The notes beneath the pieces are model-generated. The model saw only the letters and a program-made list of their open reading frames with translations. It had not been told where the DNA came from and did not search any database. Position numbers and translations under genes: made by a program. A stretch of DNA of 64,000 nt from Brachypodium distachyon (lineage: Eukaryota > Streptophyta > Magnoliopsida > Poales > Poaceae): the NCBI RefSeq assembly GCF_000005505.3, contig NC_016134.3:12878624-12942623 (forward strand). Direction: 5' to 3'. This document shows, piece after piece, positions 32,665 through 42,356 of this stretch (position 1 is its first letter; each line of letters opens with the position of its first letter).

Positions 32665-33851
32665 TAATTTTGTAAAGAGTGGTTAAGCCGTAGAATTGAC
32701 CCATGTAGATGTCTCGGTCGATGGATAACGTTGAAACTTAGGACAAGACAAAACGACAGGCAAACAAGTGCACAAATTGTGTATTTTCCGAGGTGCAATT
32801 TCCGAGAGAAGGCCCTACACTCTCTGGAAATTGTATAGCTTGATCGCACATCTATACCCCAACTTTGGAGAAATTATCGATGCTTAGTTGCACTACTACT
32901 ATAGTGCACCTCATCGTTTTCCGATTTCTTGTTTAGCCCCTCGTAGCAAGAGAACTCGAGAACACACAAATAGGGGATAGAAAACGCGCGATGTGAAATG
33001 ACTAAGATAGTCCGGTCGCTGGTATGGAGACCTCCTGCCGGTGGTACATATGCTGGGGTTCATTTCGGAACGGCGCATGCTCCTGTCCTATCGACAGACC
33101 ATCAAATCTGATATACATTTACCCGCAAAAAAATTAAAAAAATAATCTAATATCCATTGATGCTCCTTGCGAACAATGAATTTGAGTTCATTAAAACGCT
33201 GACACAGCCGTTGGACCTAGAGCCGGGTAGGAGTAAAGTAAAATTTAGCCGGAAAAGAAGGAGCTGGGGGACACGAAATAAAACTTAGTCGTGGGCTGCA
33301 ACTCGTTCCAAAAGCTTTTTTTTGAGTTGGGCTTCCCGGACCCTTGACGCAACCACAACACCGAGCGAGCGAAAGACATCAACAGTTTAATTGGGCCGGG
33401 CCTAACAGTGTACGTGCGTGGGCTGTGTCCATCTAATGACTCTTTCAGCCGCTTCGCTTCCTAGAGCAGATCTGGCAGGCTCACATCTCAAAAAAAAAAA
33501 GAGCTGCAGGCTACACCTTCTGTTCTTTTTCTTCGAAAATGGGCGGAACCCCGGCCTATGCATGCACACAACCTTTTTTATTACAAATTTATATTTTTTT
33601 TATAAAAAGTAGGTAAATAGTAGCAGATAAAATAATTAAGCAAGAGTTTGCATACAGTTTTGATTAACCTGGAGATCGATCGAAGACCAGCTGCTAGCTA
33701 ATCGAAGAAACGGGGGGCAAAGGCCGTTTACGAATGGAGAGCGAGCTCGAGCTAGACGACGATGCTCAAATTTTGAGGAAGGATAGGTGATAGGTCTCAT
33801 ATGCATGAGGCAGTTTGTTAATTAATTTTTCCTTCGTGCTCTTCAGTAATC

Positions 33852-34080
33852 GATTTCAAAAATAATACGCGTTTTTCAAAATTTACAAAAATAATGCGGC
33901 CTTGGCCTTGGCGAGGCCGAATGGGCCCAGTCGGCCTGGCCCACGCCGATTAGGCCCAGTCGGCCTCGGCCAGGCCGACTGCCGAGCGCACGGGGCCCCC
34001 GCCCGCCAGTCGGCCTGGCCCAGGCCGACTGAAGCCCAGTCGGCTTCGCCTAGGACGACTGGCCAGTCGGCCTCGCCGTG
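33852..34080. repeat. MULE left terminal inverted repeat
   Basis: An AT-rich outer ~45 bp is followed by a GC-rich part built from palindromic words (cagtcggcctcggccaggcc, ggcctggcccaggccgactg). It pairs with 38,945-39,173 in inverse. Confidence 0.85.
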
Positions 34081-34640
34081 GCCTACTGCGGCCTGGTGGG
34101 TTCAGGACCGGGGAATCTTTCCCTTTTTCCTTTTTCCCTTTCCTTCCCATCTCTCCCGTGCCCGAGTGAGCCCAGCCACGCCCCCTGCTTCTTCCTCCTC
34201 TGCTCGTTCTTCTCTTCTGTTTCTTCTTGTTCTTCATTTCCTCCTCAAATGCCCCCATTTTCTAGCCCAAATTAGTGCATTTTGGTCCCATTTAACCCAC
34301 AAAATCACATCCCCTACCTAGTTGGCACCCAAAGACACCTCGATCTACTGTTTTCATTGGCCATGTGGAGCTAATTTTGTGGTGCAAAGTTGGACCAATG
34401 TTGGTGGTTTGGAAGAGTTTGGAGGTGGTGGTGCTCATTTGGTGACCGTGAGGCTGCTCGAGGTTGGATTCACACGCTTCAAGGGTAAATCCTAATCTCT
34501 CACGTATTTATCCTATAATGTATATGTTTATGAGGATACGTGTGTACCGCTTCAATGTATATGTTTTGATTGGAGCAATGGTGGTGACCCCAGAAGTATG
34601 TTTTAGCGTTTGGTAGTGCTCATTATTTTGGACAACGGTT

Positions 34641-35012
34641 AATGTCGTACTGGTTAGTATTTGATGCATATTAATATTTTTAATATGCCGTACTGGTTAG
34701 TATTTGACGCGTGTTAATATTTTTAATATGCCGTACTGGTTAGTATTTGACGCGTGTTAATATTTTTAATATGCCGTACTGGTTAGTATTTGACGCGTGT
34801 TAATATTTTTAATATGCCGTACTGGTTAGTATTTGACGCGTCATATAATATGCCGTGCTGCTTAGTATTTGACGCGTCATAATATTTTTAATATGCCGTA
34901 CTGCTTAGTATTTAAATATTTTTAATATGCCGTACTGCTCAGTATTTGACGCGTCATAATATTTTTTATATGCCGTACTGCTTAGTATTTGACGCGTCTA
35001 AACATTTTTTTA
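34641..35012. repeat. 43-bp minisatellite upstream of the transposase
   Basis: About nine copies of a unit with core ccgtactggttagtatttga followed by cgcg and taatatttttaat. Early copies are 43 bp and nearly identical; later ones are shortened and change ggtt to gctt. The array ends 11 bp before the transposase ATG, so it occupies the promoter or 5' UTR. Confidence 0.88.
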
Positions 35013-35022
35013 GGCATCAGAG

Positions 35023-37749
35023 ATGTCCGGTGTAGTGAAGTTTGTTTTTTACTACAGTTCCGGTACTATCTTAACAACCGAGCACGGAGCTGATCTGAGT
35101 CAGTTTAAGTATGTGGAGTTGGATCTAACGGCCCCTCAAACATGGACATTTAGTCAGCTGCAGGAATGGCTGTTAGGATGTTTAGCGGTCAATCCTGAAA
35201 CATACACCGTCCGTGTGCAAGCATTGTGGACCAAGTCAAGTTCAAATATTTTCTGGGTTTTGAGGCCGATAGACCGGACATCAAAGTGGGTGCACTGGTT
35301 AGAAAGTTGCGAGAAAAGGAGAACTACACCTGTCGCCTTAATCCAGGTTGTCGCTCATGAGACCAATCCAGCTGAAGGCGAGGGTGAATCAAGTTATGAC
35401 TTGTCCAATACAAACTCTGTGTTGAATGCTGGAGGTGGTGGTTATGAATCAGGCCAGAGCTTCGGGGCAGTAGGAGAGGATGAGTACACTGGGGAGGCAG
35501 ATGCGGACGAAGAAGATGGTCACTTGCAGAACGAGATGGAGGATGAAGATACAGATGGTCATAGTTGTTATGACGATGAGTCTCATGAGTCGGACGAAGA
35601 GGAGGTGGTGATTCCTGCATCATGGAATCAGCACTTCTCTTCAGCTATGACCGTGAACGATGGGCACGACTCTGCATGGCAATATCATCAGAACAACATT
35701 GCGAAGGGTGCCAGATTTCCTGACAAGAAACATCTGCAGGATGCCATAGTTGCTTGGGCAATGTCCACACAAAGGGTTTTCAAAACAACAGTCTCTTCAC
35801 AAAAATATCTGACAATGGAGTGCGAACAAATAGATTGTCCCGGGAGGGTGCATGGCTATGTTTCTAAGTATGACACAGATTGGGTTGTGAGTGACTTGGT
35901 GTTGCACACATGTGTCATTCCCACTATCCCTCAAGACCATCGTAACCACTCGTCGACGCTTCTTGCTCGGTTGCTTTACACGGAGATAGTGGAGAGCAAA
36001 GCAATGGAAGTGAAGGCCATCATGCATAAGGTCAGGGTAAGGTTTAAGTACAACATTTCATATGGCAAGGCTTGGAGGGCTAAGCAGAGGGCTCTTGAGG
36101 AAAGATTTGGTTCGTTTTTCGACTCGTACGACTCTGTTGTCCGCCTCCTCCATACACTGCAAGCCCGTAATCCAGGCACCTATGTCGACATCCAACACTT
36201 CCTGCACCCAGAGTATCCAACTGTGAGGGTGCTGCAACGACTGTTCTTCACTTTCGGTGTATGCGTCCAAGCTTTCCATCATTGTCGACCGGTGTTATGC
36301 GTAGATGGCACTTTTCTCACTGGCAAATACAGGGGGCAGATCTTGACCGCCATTGGTCAAGACGGCAACAATCAAATCGTTCTGCTCGCATATGCTTTCG
36401 TGGAGGGTGAGAACACTGAAAGTTGGTTATGGTTTTTCAGGCAGCTCAAGACAGCAGTTGTGCATGATAAGCCGAATGTGTGCATCCTTCATGACAGACA
36501 TGCAGGCATACTCAGTGCGAGAAGGACACTGACAAACCCTGGGCCTGATGAACAGACTCCATGGCAGGACATGCAGAGTCGTTGGTGCATGCGGCATTTG
36601 GGGGCCAACTTCTTCTCGCAGTTCAAGAACAAGTCACTTATGAATCTATTCAAGAAACTCTGCAAACAGAACCAACAATGGAAGTACACTAGGATACGTG
36701 GTTATCTTGATGAGTTCACGAAGAAACATGTTAGGGAGAGGACAGCGGCACGAAACGCGGCGGTAGCAGCACATGTAGCAGTAGTGGCTGCACAGAAAGC
36801 AGTTGGAACAAGACCATCTGAGGAAGAACCTGTTGGGCTTTGTGACTTGCCAGGGTTTGACCCACCCGGCACTAGGAGAAGGGTTGGGAGGCAGATCAAA
36901 AACTTTCAGCAATGGATAGAGCACGAGCCTCTGGAGCGGTGGTCTTTACTGCACGACACACATGGCGCTAGGTATGGCGTCATGACTACTAACCTGGCAG
37001 AGACATACAACTTTGTCCTGAGGGGAAATAGGGATTTACCACTTACAGGCATCGTCGAGGGTATTTTCCATGGCACGGTGAAGTATTTCAGAGAAAGACG
37101 CCAGAGAGCTGAAATGCATATCATGAACAGCCCAAATACACCGTACTGTGAAAAGATTATGAAGTACATGGATGAGAAGATGGAAAAAGCTAGGTCTCAT
37201 ACTGTCATCGCCATCGGTAATCAAGAACACAGGTTTGAGATGCGCTTGCCAACTGACAAGTTCGGCGTTGGAAATGAATTGAGGACACAGGAGGTGAAGA
37301 TTGGAAATGAAGCGTGGCCAATGTGTGAGTGCACCTGCAACAAACCAAAGTTGCTTCACCTTCCTTGCTCACATGTACTTGCTGCTTGCGGGCAGCTAGG
37401 GATGGACGCAATCTCATTTGTGTCTCCCTATTACCTGAAAGAGTCTGTGCTTAGCACATGGACGGGTCAGATGCTAGGGTTTCGTGCAATGGTCAATTTC
37501 AACAAGGTAACCCCTGGTGAAAGGCGGTACATCCCTGACCCCGGGCTACTGCGGACAGGCACAGGCAGACGCCCGTCCAGGCGCATCCGAAATGATATGG
37601 ATGAATCTAAAGCCGGAGGACCGTCACGACAATGTTTTCTATGCAACCATTTTGGCCACAGGGACACTTATTGTCCAACTTTCGGTACTGGTGGAGCTAC
37701 TGCCCGTGGAAGAGGGAGACGTGGACGACGAGGGAGAGGAAGAAACTAG
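35023..37749 (+). CDS. MuDR/MULE transposase, full length
   Basis: A 908-residue single-exon frame encodes the enzyme that cuts and integrates Mutator-like elements. Order: N-terminal PB1-like region, an acidic stretch (~150-205, DEEDGHLQNEMEDEDTDG), the MuDR DNA-binding domain (KGARFPDKKHLQDAIVAWAM ... CPGRVHGY, ~225-300), the catalytic core with CVDGTFLTGKYRGQ (Asp428) and CILHDRHAGIL (Asp491), a SWIM zinc finger (C770-T-C772 ... C782-S-H784), a CCHC knuckle (C871, C874, H879, C884) and an Arg/Gly tail. No stop or frameshift is present. The ATG at 35,023 follows the minisatellite directly. Expression status is unknown, but coding capacity looks complete. Confidence 0.93.
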   Translation: MSGVVKFVFYYSSGTILTTEHGADLSQFKYVELDLTAPQTWTFSQLQEWLLGCLAVNPETYTVRVQALWTKSSSNIFWVLRPIDRTSKWVHWLESCEKRRTTPVALIQVVAHETNPAEGEGESSYDLSNTNSVLNAGGGGYESGQSFGAVGEDEYTGEADADEEDGHLQNEMEDEDTDGHSCYDDESHESDEEEVVIPASWNQHFSSAMTVNDGHDSAWQYHQNNIAKGARFPDKKHLQDAIVAWAMSTQRVFKTTVSSQKYLTMECEQIDCPGRVHGYVSKYDTDWVVSDLVLHTCVIPTIPQDHRNHSSTLLARLLYTEIVESKAMEVKAIMHKVRVRFKYNISYGKAWRAKQRALEERFGSFFDSYDSVVRLLHTLQARNPGTYVDIQHFLHPEYPTVRVLQRLFFTFGVCVQAFHHCRPVLCVDGTFLTGKYRGQILTAIGQDGNNQIVLLAYAFVEGENTESWLWFFRQLKTAVVHDKPNVCILHDRHAGILSARRTLTNPGPDEQTPWQDMQSRWCMRHLGANFFSQFKNKSLMNLFKKLCKQNQQWKYTRIRGYLDEFTKKHVRERTAARNAAVAAHVAVVAAQKAVGTRPSEEEPVGLCDLPGFDPPGTRRRVGRQIKNFQQWIEHEPLERWSLLHDTHGARYGVMTTNLAETYNFVLRGNRDLPLTGIVEGIFHGTVKYFRERRQRAEMHIMNSPNTPYCEKIMKYMDEKMEKARSHTVIAIGNQEHRFEMRLPTDKFGVGNELRTQEVKIGNEAWPMCECTCNKPKLLHLPCSHVLAACGQLGMDAISFVSPYYLKESVLSTWTGQMLGFRAMVNFNKVTPGERRYIPDPGLLRTGTGRRPSRRIRNDMDESKAGGPSRQCFLCNHFGHRDTYCPTFGTGGATARGRGRRGRRGRGRN

Positions 37750-37759
37750 GCTTATCATG

Positions 37760-38032
37760 CATATGTGAAACTATGTGTTAATTTGTACCCTATGTTTTAA
37801 TTTGTACTATATGTGAAACTATGTGTTAATTTGTACTCTATAAAACTATGTGTTAATTTGTACTCTATGTGGAACTAAGTTTTATTTTGTACTCTGTGAA
37901 ACTAAGTGTTAATTCAATCATCCCTTGCATGTCCATTTTACTTATTCATCCCTTGCATGTACATTTCATTCAATAATCCCTTGCATTTATATTTTATTTA
38001 TTCATCCCTTACATGTCCATTTTATTTATGCA
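37760..38032. repeat. Degenerate tandem repeats between transposase and PMD exon
   Basis: Units of gaaactatgtgttaatttgt (37,766-37,915) give way to units of tcatcccttgcatgtccatt (37,917-38,028), ending in an acceptor-like tttatgcag. This fits an intron or 3' UTR. Confidence 0.7.
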
Positions 38033-38478
38033 GTTTGAAGTGGGCTGGCCTTTTACCTTTCGCACGACTTGTTGAGGCAACTCGTGCGGAAATGGTAGAG
38101 GGCAAGCGACGAGGCTTCAACTCTACACGGCTACAAATTGACCACTCGCTGCTGAGCTGCTTAGTGGACAGATGGAGGCCCGAGACACACACATTTCACT
38201 TTCGCTGGGGAGAGATGGCTCCTACTCTCCAGGATATGTCGATGCTGCTGGGACTACCATTGGTGGGTGATCCCATAGGACCGTTGCAGGCACCGGTTGA
38301 TTGGCAGGAGGGTATGGCACTACGCTTTCAGAAAGCGCTTGAGATGCAAGAGGAGGAACGAAGGCGCAAGGATGCTCGTGAGGCAGAAAGGGAGAGGCAA
38401 AGAGAAAGGGCCGCCATGGTAAAGGCTGCAGAAGAACGTGGCGATACGAGCGGAAAATGGCCTAAGTGGACTCAGTAG
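38033..38478 (+). CDS. Plant mobile domain (PMD) exon inside the MULE, truncated
   Basis: After an acceptor-like ATGCAG (ending 38,032) the frame reads LKWAGLLPFARLVEATRAEM, then SLLSCLVDRWRPETHTFHF and GEMAPTLQDMSMLLGLPLVG, the N-terminal hallmark of PMD proteins (MAIN/MAIL1, 'PP7 long form' family). After ~85 residues it changes to a charged coiled coil (EMQEEERRRKDAREAERERQ) and stops at TQ*. PMDs are usually several hundred residues, so this is partial. An in-frame ATG at 37,906 lies in repeat sequence and is a weak start; ATG at 38,092 or splicing from upstream is more plausible. PMDs are known in MULE and Ty3 elements as well as host genes. Confidence 0.75.
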
Positions 38479-38579
38479 TGCTTGTGTTTCTAATGTATTT
38501 GCTATCTTTAATTATGTCCAATTGCGGTATTACCAATGTATGTTAATTTAGTCGTGCCTTGGTTCCGTAACCAGCACAT

Positions 38580-38900
38580 TATCGATGTATGTTAATTTGT
38601 CCAAATGTCAAGTCTTTCAGTTCAAACAAACCGCAAAGAATCGACACAGAAATTGTCCAGCAAATTATCGATATATGTTACTCTTTATCCAAGTTGTCAA
38701 GTCTTTTAGTTCAAAAAACCGCAAGGATTCGAGACAAAAAATGGGCATCGGCCGTGTATGCGTTGATCATGCAACGAACTAGCGGCGAAGAATAATTACT
38801 TCCAATCGGATTCGGCGTGTTACTTTTATCCATGTTGTCGAGTATTTTAGTTCAAAAGACCGGAAGAATCCGAAGAAAAAAATGGAATTACTTCGAATCG
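38580..38900. repeat. ~110-bp degenerate subterminal repeats of the MULE
   Basis: Three copies of a block around gtcaagtctttcagttcaaa ... aaccgcaaagaatc(cg)gacac, at about 38,600, 38,700 and 38,835, lie just inside the right TIR. Confidence 0.65.
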
Positions 38901-38944
38901 GCGCAAGGATCCGAAGAAAAAAATTGGAATTACTTCCAATCGGC

Positions 38945-39173
38945 CTGGTCCAAACCGAGCCCAAACCAACTGGGCCAGTCGGCCTGGGCGAAGCCAACTG
39001 GGCTTCAGTCGCCCTGGGCCAGGCCGACTAGTGGGTGGGGGCCCCACGCGCTCGGCAGCCGGCCTGGCGCCTAATCGGTGTGGGCCAGGCTGACTGGGCC
39101 CATTTGGTCTCGCCCAGGCCGAGGCCATATTATTTTTGTAAATTTTGAAAAGCACGTATTATTTTTAAAAATG
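38945..39173. repeat. MULE right terminal inverted repeat
   Basis: Inverse of 33,852-34,080. It contains the same ggcccagtcggcctgg-type palindromes with scattered substitutions. Confidence 0.85.
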
Positions 39174-39389
39174 ATTAAAAAAATCGTATTATTTAAAAAA
39201 AATTAGCCACATTCTCATTGGTTAGTGATTGGACGTACAAGTTCTTCTTTTGTCATGCTAATTTTCTCGTTTAATACTACCGTGACAATCGAGTAATCGA
39301 TTAATTAAGCAGCTGGCTTAAGCTCTCGACTACCTTGCCTCTTTCGACGTTAGTTGGCCAGGCCAACGCATGCCAATATGACAGCTTTA

Positions 39390-39597
39390 ACTTTGTGCTA
39401 AATAAAAAAGATTTAAAAGTTCATCATGTTTATAAAAAATCACTCTGATATCAAATAAGTATATTACGACAATACATATCATGATGGAGATAAAACTAAT
39501 TTAAAGTCGTTGATGTTGATAAATTTTTCTATAAACTTGGGAAAAGTTTGACTTAGTACAAAGTTATGACTTCTTACATTTAAAACGGAGGGAGTAC
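39390..39597. mobile_element. Stowaway-like MITE, one-ended
   Basis: The right end is canonical (taaaacggagggagta) and the interior (catatcatgatggagataaa, ttgactt) matches common grass Stowaway relatives. The left end is eroded. The last ~25 bp are repeated at 41,594-41,618. Confidence 0.6.
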
Positions 39598-39958
39598 ATA
39601 ATACTTGACCTTTTGGCGGGCAGTTCAATTCACTCAACATTTCAACGTATGTGTTTCTCGTGAACCCGGTTTTTACCAGCCTAGCTACCGAGTTGTTCCC
39701 TCTCAAAAAAAAAGTTACCGAGTTGTTCAATTTTTTAATTTTTTTGGAATTCAGAATCTTGAGCTAACATAAACGTCTCCTTCGCAAATACTAGCTCTTC
39801 ATCCGCAAGAAGAAGAAGAAGAAGAAGAAGAAGAAAATACTAGCTCTTCAAATTATTCGCTGAAGAGAGAGTTTTTCGTAGCATGCTCCTAGAAACAAAT
39901 ATGAAGAGAAGAAAACTCTTTCACAGGTTCAGTATCATATATATATATGGCGACTCTC
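39572..39958. repeat. Direct repeat flanking Harbinger-like element 2, copy 1
   Basis: It runs from tcttacattta to cgactctc and is repeated in the same orientation at 41,594-41,957, including the (gaa)n tract and ttcacaggttcagtatcata. It includes the right end of a Stowaway. Confidence 0.9.
39808..39836. repeat. (GAA)n microsatellite
   Basis: About nine gaa units. The direct-repeat counterpart at ~41,804-41,829 is shorter, a useful marker of divergence after the local duplication. Confidence 0.85.
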
Positions 39959-41595
39959 CAGCCGGCCCCCCTAAAGGCCCCCTATACGGGCTTGGGGGGC
40001 GCCGACGCCCAAAAGCCCACCTAGCCAGCCTCCCCAATTTGTTTTTCATCCGGCGCGGCTCAAAAAGTTATCCGGCGTCCCCAGGCCGAACCCAGCCCAA
40101 TGGAGGGGGGGGGGGAGCGGGGGCGCCGGCGCAATGCGTTACGGCGGCGGGCCAACCTCCTCGGCTCCCGAGTGGAAATTAATGGCGGTAGCCCTCCGGT
40201 TGCCACGTGGCCATGTTTATCGCCGTGTTCACACACCTGCCGGTTCACATTCCGGCGGTATAAAAAGCGGCGACCACCGGCGAGCATTTGGAATTCTCTT
40301 GCTGCGCCTCCTCTCCTCCCTCTCGCCCAAACCCTCCCTCTCTCTCTATAGACCTAAACCCTCCCGTCGACGAGTCCATGGCTGACGGCGACGAGACGTG
40401 GCACTGGGCAATGCTCACGCTCGAGGAGGCTGAGGCCCTCCATGAGCACGAGTACCGAGCGCCACCCGATTGTCGGCTGCGAGTGCACAGGACGCTCAGC
40501 ATCGATGGCATCCCGACGCCGCCAGTGCCGACGAGCCGTGCCTGGACCGCCGCGCCGCCATCAACGCCCATTGGTGGCACGGGCTGACGGCGGTGGAACG
40601 CGATGACCCCGGGTCGAACCGCGCCACCGGGGCCAATTGGGCGGCGTTCTTCGCCGACCGCCACGCCGTCGACATCGCCCGGTACGAGGGCCAAGGCGAG
40701 CGCCTGCCGCCAGGTCTATTCAACATCGACGACCGCCGGCGGTTCTGGAGCGGGCAATCCGTGGCGGCGGTGCAAGCGCACATCGCCGCCGGCGATCACC
40801 CCCGCTTGGAGACTCCCCCGCCTCCCCACCGGCACCGGCGGGAAGGCACCGGTACGGCGGCTCCGGCGCCTCCCACTACCCCGGCTCTGGCTCTTCCCGC
40901 AGCGCCTCCTCGCCGGTGCTGCGCATTAAGGAGGAGCTGGAGCCGGGGCCGTCTTCTTCCTGTCGACGGGGGCCGGAGCCACCTCGCGGTCACCTCCGCC
41001 TTGTCCGGCCAAAGCCGGAGCCGCAGTGGGCGCCGACGTCGGAGTACGAGCACCTGGTGCTCGAATGGCGCCAGGACGGTGACCCCGAGGAGTTCCCGGG
41101 GCTGCGGGCGGCTGAGCCCGCCAGCGAGCGTGAGGCCAAGCAGGCAAAATGCCTTGGCCTCTCTATGACGGACGCCGAGGCGTTGGCGTGGAGCGCTAAG
41201 GAGGCGGAGAGGGAGGCTGCCGGGAAGAAGAAGGCGGGGAAGAGGCCGGCGCCGGAGGTGAAGACGGAGCCGGTCGAAATTGACTTCGACGAGTCGTACC
41301 TCGCCTACTTCAGCGACCTCGACGGCTAGGCGGCTTTTTTTATTTTAGAATTATGTAATGAAAAAACTTATGTTTAATTAAATTCCGCCGAGTTTAGTTA
41401 AATTTTGCCTACTTCATTTAAATTCCGCCGAATTGAATTAAATTTTGTCTATTTTGAAATTTTGGGGAGATTCTTATTGGGGGCGCGGTTGGGTCACGGC
41501 GGAACCCTAAACAAAAAAAAACCGCCGGCACCCTCCCAAACGGCTAAAAAATGGCTGGGCCGGACGCCAAATGGGGGGCGCGGCTGGAGTTGCTC
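39956..41595. mobile_element. PIF/Harbinger-like element 2 (about 1.64 kb), left tip clipped
   Basis: The right end, read inward on the minus strand, is gagcaactccagccgcgccc and is followed by TTA (41,596-41,598). The left end is ctccagccggcccccc, the same terminal sequence lacking its first six or so bases. The subterminal parts are also inverted (ccaaaagcccacctagcc with its counterpart near the right end). It carries a decayed ORF and no transposase. Confidence 0.7.
40378..41329 (+). pseudogene. Frameshifted ORF of unknown function in Harbinger-like element 2
   Basis: The protein-like reading starts MADGDETWHWAMLTLEEAEA in one phase, moves to another near 40,530 (INAHWWHGLTAVERDDPGSN, FFADRHAVDIARYEGQGE, GLFNIDDRRRFWSGQ), and to the third near 40,870 (VLRIKEELEPGPSSS ... 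FDESYLAYFSDLDG*). Each change is a one-base-type shift, so I read it as one ORF of about 310 codons with two frameshifts. I recall similar tryptophan-rich, charged frames repeated in grass genomes but know no function. The C-terminal part is Lys/Glu-rich. It is not a DDE transposase. Confidence 0.5.
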
Positions 41596-41957
41596 TTACA
41601 TTTAGAACGGAGGGAGTACATAAGACTTGACCTTTTGGCGGGCAGTTTAATTCATTCAACATTTCAACTTATGTGTTTCTCGTGAACCCGGTTTTTACCA
41701 GCCTAGCTACCGAGTTGTTCAATTTTTTTAATATTTTTTGGAATTCAGAATCTTGAGCTAAACATAAACGTCTCATTCGCAAATACTAGCTCTTCATCCG
41801 CAAAAAGAAGAAGAAGAAGAAGAAGAAGCAAATACTAGCTCTTCAAATTATTCGCTGAAGACAGAGTTTTTCATAGCATGCTCTCAGAAACAAAGAGAAG
41901 AAAACTCTTTCACAGGTTCAGTATCATATATATATGTGTGTGTGTGTGTCGACTCTC
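41594..41957. repeat. Direct repeat flanking Harbinger-like element 2, copy 2
   Basis: Copy of 39,572-39,958, beginning exactly at the right end of the element and ending at cgactctc before the unduplicated agttttgggcgg. It differs by small indels and a (tg)n expansion at ~41,936-41,948. Confidence 0.9.
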
Positions 41958-42317
41958 AGTTTTGGGCGGCGTTCCAGATGAGTCAAATGAGGACTGTTTC
42001 CTCCAACTGGGGACTTTGAACGTCCGGAATGGGCTTCAAACTTGAACCTCTAGCAATGCAATGTCTCCTTCTCTTTATAACACTGCAGGGTGAAAAAAAA
42101 ATGATATCGTCTTGGGTGTTGGCTCCAATTTAAGGGCCTGTTTGGTTCAGTCCCTGGTGGTTCCTGAAAGCTGCCACAACCCTATTTGGTTGCCTTCCTA
42201 CCGACCTCCCTGATCCAGGCCAGGCACGTTGGATCAGGCCTCCAAAAGCCTGCGCCTGAGCGAGGCTTCCTCCTCCAGCCACTACTAATCACAGTCAATT
42301 ATTTCTCATGCGCAACT
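41958..42317. other. Intergenic; lone Tourist/hAT-like terminus
   Basis: A gggcctgtttggttcag motif at 42,134 resembles a transposon end. I found no inverted partner nearby. Confidence 0.3.
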
Positions 42318-42356
42318 TTTTCCTTTGTAAATTGATCATGCAGTGTCATCTTGGAT

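Larger units (their letters stand above)
33852..39173 (+). mobile_element. Autonomous-looking MULE with ~230-bp TIRs
   Basis: Long imperfect inverted repeats bound a transposase gene, a plant-mobile-domain exon and several tandem-repeat tracts. The left terminus reads gatttcaaaaataatacgcg; the right terminus, on the other strand, catttttaaaaataatacgt. Then both share caaaatttacaaaaataatg/a and a GC-rich part. The transposase frame is unbroken. A 9-bp target duplication was not found next to these ends, so the exact termini may differ by a few bases. Confidence 0.88.

Noticed and set aside
39572..41957. Small LTR retrotransposon with ~370-bp LTRs
   Set aside because: The repeats include the end of a Stowaway, do not start TG and end CA, lack a primer-binding site, and the interior has Harbinger-like ends with TTA.
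42131..42160. Tourist-like terminus gggcctgtttgg
   Set aside because: No inverted partner or clear target duplication within a plausible distance; kept only as a note.
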